Shown one piece after another: positions 60,535-64,000 of a stretch of DNA of 64,000 nt; the stretch's first letter is position 1, and the number at the start of each line of letters is the position of its first letter. Source of the stretch: Periplaneta americana (lineage: Eukaryota; Arthropoda; Insecta; Blattodea; Blattidae); NCBI RefSeq assembly GCF_040183065.1, contig NC_091132.1, positions 160,967,602 through 161,031,601 on the forward strand. The letters run 5' to 3'. The notes beneath the pieces are model-generated. The model saw only the letters and a list, made by a program, of their open reading frames with translations, was not told the DNA's origin and did not search any database. The position numbers and the translations under genes are program-made.

Positions 60535-60772
60535 GTTTTCGTAAGCCCCAAACTTCCTTGTATTTTATACGTTTTTCCTTTTCTCTCTCTTTCAATTCAA
60601 TTCGTCCACCGCTATATACAAAAGCTGCAAAAAAACATGTGGCGTGTTACTTCCATATTATTGGCCCTCTTGAATCGCCTGTCTATCTCCTTCTAATTAA
60701 GGTGGCAAATGGACGTTTAGGCGCAAGAAAAACTTCTTTAAATAAAACCTTTTTAATTTTACCATTATTATG

Positions 60773-61015
60773 GCGAAATAGTGTGCTGCATTCGGCTGTA
60801 AATCAGGAGTGAATGCAACTTCTGAAGAACGAAATTCTTCTGACTTCAAGTTTAGGTTTGCCATTAGCAGTAGAAGCAGAGCATAGTGCATTGGGGGACC
60901 AAATTGACAGTTTCTGGTTATTCTTATAGGAAAGGTCACAGTATCCTTTGACGTATTTCAGAAAAAGTCCAGGAAAAAGAAAGGTACCGAATATAATGAT
61001 TTTGAGGTCGATTTA
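60773..61015 (+). pseudogene. possible THAP-like domain remnant, copy 3
   Basis: Frame MAK, stop, CAAFGCKSGVNATSEERN, then DFKFRFAISSRSRA and a stop. The Cys spacing fits only the first half of a THAP finger. It is shared by all three spacers (9850, 35845), so it predates the duplications. Confidence 0.25.
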
Positions 61016-61304
61016 GAGTTAGGAGTGTCTACGGAGCTACAGATTCTCCACATTGCTGTCTTGTAGCAGCAGGTAAATGTCTAGTATATATTTGATTACG
61101 TTGCTATATGCAGAGCATTGGGAATATCATAAATAAAGCAATTTCATAATTGAGCCGTTCAGAGCAGAAGTGGCGTAAGTTAAAAATGGGTAATGTGGAC
61201 TAGTATACATTCTGTAAAATACAGGACAAAGTAGCAATTAATAAGTCCTTCGTGCTCATGAAACCGTCGCAAAACTCAAATTAGTATATACCCATAGATA
61301 AATT

Positions 61305-61324
61305 ATATTATTATTATCATTATA

Positions 61325-61367
<43 letters not shown>
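61305..61367. repeat. (ATT)n microsatellite, spacer copy 3
   Basis: ATT run interrupted by ATC and ATAT, matching 10906 and 39931. Confidence 0.9.
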
Positions 61368-61369
<2 letters not shown>

Positions 61370-62585
61370 GTAAAGGCTGGTAATTTAGACATAATGGCAT
61401 CACTAAAATCTTATTGTACAATATAGATTAAAAGTTATGAACAAAGAAAACATAAGTTTAATTTTCTTGTTTAATATTGCTAGGAAAACTTGAAAAAAAA
61501 ATTCACTTCATTTCTATATTGATTCGTGTAGAACTTCTAGAAACTGGCAGGTATAAGAGTTAAATTTGTGTTTATTTTATGAACAGAACATATGTTCATT
61601 AGTGCAATAAAATTATTTCCTCTTGATGTGCACCGCCAAGAAGAATTCCAAAGATAAATAATGAATCTGGGAATCGATCTCAGAGATGTATTGATTACCT
61701 GATGAGTGCATTCTACTTTGATCAGGATTTGATAAACATGGAAATATGGTACCAAATGAAGTGAAGCAATATTATTGTTGATGCATAAAGAGGGATCCCC
61801 CGAAGGACAACAAAATGGTGCGTCATTTTGAACGTCTGAATGAGTATAAAATTTTTTTGGTCGTCGGGAAAAAGTACATAAGTAAAAAAAGTCGATTTTT
61901 CTGTTGTACCTTATCACATAAGTCATGTATTAGTTTCTAATTAAAATGATAAAATTTATTGTATGTTACATTGAAAATGGTCTTACTTTGACCAATATAC
62001 ATGAATTTCATTATTATACTTATATTTTGTTGAGAGTAAAATAAAAAAGTCACTTTTGAAAAATTCCTTTTTTTTTAATTACGTGCCTTTTCCGCCGAGC
62101 AAGAAAATATTAATAATAATTTATAGGAATGAATATAATATAATATTATATTAAATATATATAATAATTTTTATTACTGGAAAATATTTCTATTAATACT
62201 CAAGGGATTCTTTAATAATTTTATAATCCCCAAAGTTAAATTACGGCATTAAAATATGTTTTAAAAATATTACTCAGTACATTATTTGATTTTTTGATAT
62301 TCTTGATTAAATTTTGAACTTTTTCTCAATATTTTCAAAGTTTAAGAAAATATGAATACAGGCCCGGAACCAACTACTTTCAGTATCTACACGCAATTAT
62401 ACAACTTAAATTATTGTATTGAATTTTTTTTTATCATATTTGTCAACTTTCACATTTCTTCACTTTCATTTTCAAAATTATAAAAAAATCTAGGGTGGTA
62501 ATTAAAATACGAATACAGATTCGGATTCAGGGCACTTTAGTTAACTGGAACAAGTCATCAGAAATGTTTTTAAATTCATATCAAT

Positions 62586-62588
<3 letters not shown>

Positions 62589-62662
<74 letters not shown>
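62589..62662. repeat. (AAT)n microsatellite
   Basis: About 24 AAT triplets. Copies 1 and 2 at about 11923 and 41283 have only a few imperfect triplets here. Confidence 0.95.
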
Positions 62663-62663
<1 letters not shown>

Positions 62664-62966
62664 TCTCAAATGGAAAACATCTCCCCAGTATATATGCGTG
62701 CATGCCCTTGTAAGTAACCTGAATCCAGAGAATTCATTCAACAATAGCGCTCAGGTGTAACTTATAAACCTGTGATCTTGTTACCGTGAGATGTCACTGG
62801 TTCCAACTCTCATTAGTTCCAAAGTCGAAGCTGCGAGAAAGCGTCATCTCTGACCGATATGCCAGTCATAGCGGATGTGACGTAGGCATGTATATGTGAC
62901 AGCTCTGGAGTGGAAACGAGAGCAGATCAGAAGACTACCTTGAAGGACAACAAAACCGGGTTATAA

Positions 62967-63344
62967 AGGCTCATTCACAATGAAAATTAAACATAACGTA
63001 AGCGTTAACTTAACGTTACAGTAAAATCAATGAACTCGTACCATCATTCACGATGGGAACATAAACATAACAGCAAACATACTTGGTAACCATGGAAACA
63101 TAACAGTGACGCCATTTCCTCATATTCTGTCGTATACAGCAGCGCTCCACGATTGTGTTCTGTTTGCAAATAACGTGAGCATAAGCATGAAAATTTGGAG
63201 TTTGCAAACTTTCATGTTAACGTCTTATGGTAATGTTTATGTCAGTGCTTATGTGAATCATTGTGAATGATCCCATTTGGTAGCCTGGGCGCAAAATTCT
63301 GTGTTTATGCAACGGTTATGTTTAATTTTCATTGTGAATGGGCC
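62967..63344. mobile_element. Harbinger-type MITE, 378 bp
   Basis: Inverted ends AGGCTCATTCACAATG and AGGCCCATTCACAATG, about 30 bp in all, with TAA on both sides (62964-62966 and 63345-63347). Copies 1 and 2 have the empty site at about 13209 and 42472. Confidence 0.88.
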
Positions 63345-63389
63345 TTAAAGATTTTCATGCTAATCACAAGGTTTTTGTCAGCAAGTTTT

Positions 63390-64000
63390 TGATATTAAGG
63401 CTGCAATGCAATCACTGCAGTTTTCCAAGAATAAAAGCCCTTATCTTACGTAAATATTATTGAACGCGCAAAAATTCTCTCATAAAATCGCTATTACCAG
63501 TTACAGTGAATTTCCGGAGGAGTAACAGTTCACACCTGTCAGTACAAAAAAAACAGCCATACCCTTCAAACGGAAAGGATTCTGGAGTGCTTGTACGCAA
63601 ATAAGCGTTGCCAAGGTAATGTATTACTCCGACGTGTTGACAGATATGGCTCTTGAAATGTTTCTCGCTTGTGTAAGCGTACCTACATTTTGACATGGTT
63701 ATTGTACGAAAGATTAAACGCAGCCACTCCACTAGTACGGTTTTTTCCCTGTGAGAATGGATTGCTGAGTTTCTAGACTACTCCACTGTGTATAGTTCTA
63801 CCCAAAAGCACCACAGTTCACACTTCTCCATTCAATAAAGTTAAGCCAAAACTTGGCAATTCAATCATTTCTCGCCTGGAAGTAAGCGTAAACACCATTA
63901 GGGACAACTCATAGCACAAGAAGACATTCCACACGATATCCAACATATGACTTTTGGCTTATGAACAGTATAGTATAGCCTAATCTTCACCCCTAGCTAT
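63390..64000 (-). pseudogene. decayed 3' tail of the next zinc-finger gene upstream
   Basis: It aligns with 13390-13850 and 42620-43050. On the minus strand faint finger pieces remain (for example SRNSAIHSHREKT and TSEKHFKSHICQH), but Cys/His pairs are incomplete and stops are frequent. It shows that a further unit of the tandem array begins beyond the window. Confidence 0.5.

Larger units (their letters stand above)
58049..63380. other. spacer copy 3 between gene 3 and the next gene's tail
   Basis: Aligns with the other two spacers. Private insertions are the MITEs at 58693, 59315, 60340 and 62967 and a hairpin at 59718. Minus-strand donor-like sites near 58443, 58985 and 59149 (GAAAACAG followed by GTATGT) match those in copy 1. 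No protein gene recognised. Confidence 0.6.

Noticed and set aside
1-64000. CRISPR array, bacterial operons, tRNA or rRNA genes
   Set aside because: None found; Pol III-like boxes occur only inside SINEs, and the repeats are eukaryotic microsatellites and transposons.
1-64000. LTR retrotransposon, retrovirus or Polinton
   Set aside because: No pair of long terminal repeats and no capsid, protease, integrase or envelope-like frames recognised; all reverse transcriptase motifs are of LINE type.

Overview
This is a gene-poor, AT-rich animal window, almost certainly from an insect. The best match from memory is a cockroach, probably Periplaneta americana or a close relative. The evidence is spliced C2H2 zinc-finger genes with an acidic leader encoded by three small exons, abundant (AAT)n microsatellites, tRNA-derived SINEs, several LINE families, and hAT and PIF/Harbinger elements. 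The species call rests on remembered protein and repeat families and was not searched.

The backbone is a tandem array of one minus-strand zinc-finger gene. Each unit reads, from high to low coordinates, exon 1 (MDDLMKMEPDSDPLAIQT), exon 2 (NLLDFHFTEIKTEC), exon 3 (EENEVLTE) and a large zinc-finger exon 4, followed by a spacer. Gene 1 has exons at 8482-8577, 7348-7485 and 5287-5369; its exon 4 is not in the window. Gene 2 has 28606-28701, 26573-26710, 24550-24632 and 17602-18643. Gene 3 has 57948-58043, 48004-48141, 46265-46347 and 44407-45271. The decayed tail of a fourth gene enters at 63390-64000. Exon lengths and phases (96, 138 and 83 nt) are identical in all three genes.

The most interesting object is exon 4 of gene 2. 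After one intact finger it runs in frame into a tyrosine recombinase of the Crypton-like arthropod type, giving one open frame of about 347 codons behind a normal splice acceptor, so a host/transposase fusion protein of about 452 residues is predicted. A second, unrelated recombinase remnant lies against exon 2 of gene 3. Gene 3 looks like an ordinary gene with eight intact fingers and one degenerate one.

Between the genes lie spacers (8.6-13.4, 28.7-42.6 and 58.0-63.4 kb) that align with each other. One copy therefore serves as the empty site for insertions in another, and many transposon ends and target-site duplications can be read directly.

Layout: 0-4.8 kb, LINE A inside an AAT array (probably intron 3 of gene 1). 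5.3-8.6 kb, gene 1. 8.6-13.4 kb, spacer. 13.4-17.6 kb, decayed finger array with LINE E inserted. 17.6-28.7 kb, gene 2, whose intron 3 holds a MITE and LINE B. 28.7-42.6 kb, spacer with two hAT elements and a gutted Harbinger. 42.6-58.0 kb, gene 3, whose intron 1 holds a three-layer nest of DNA transposons. 58.0-64 kb, spacer with several MITEs.
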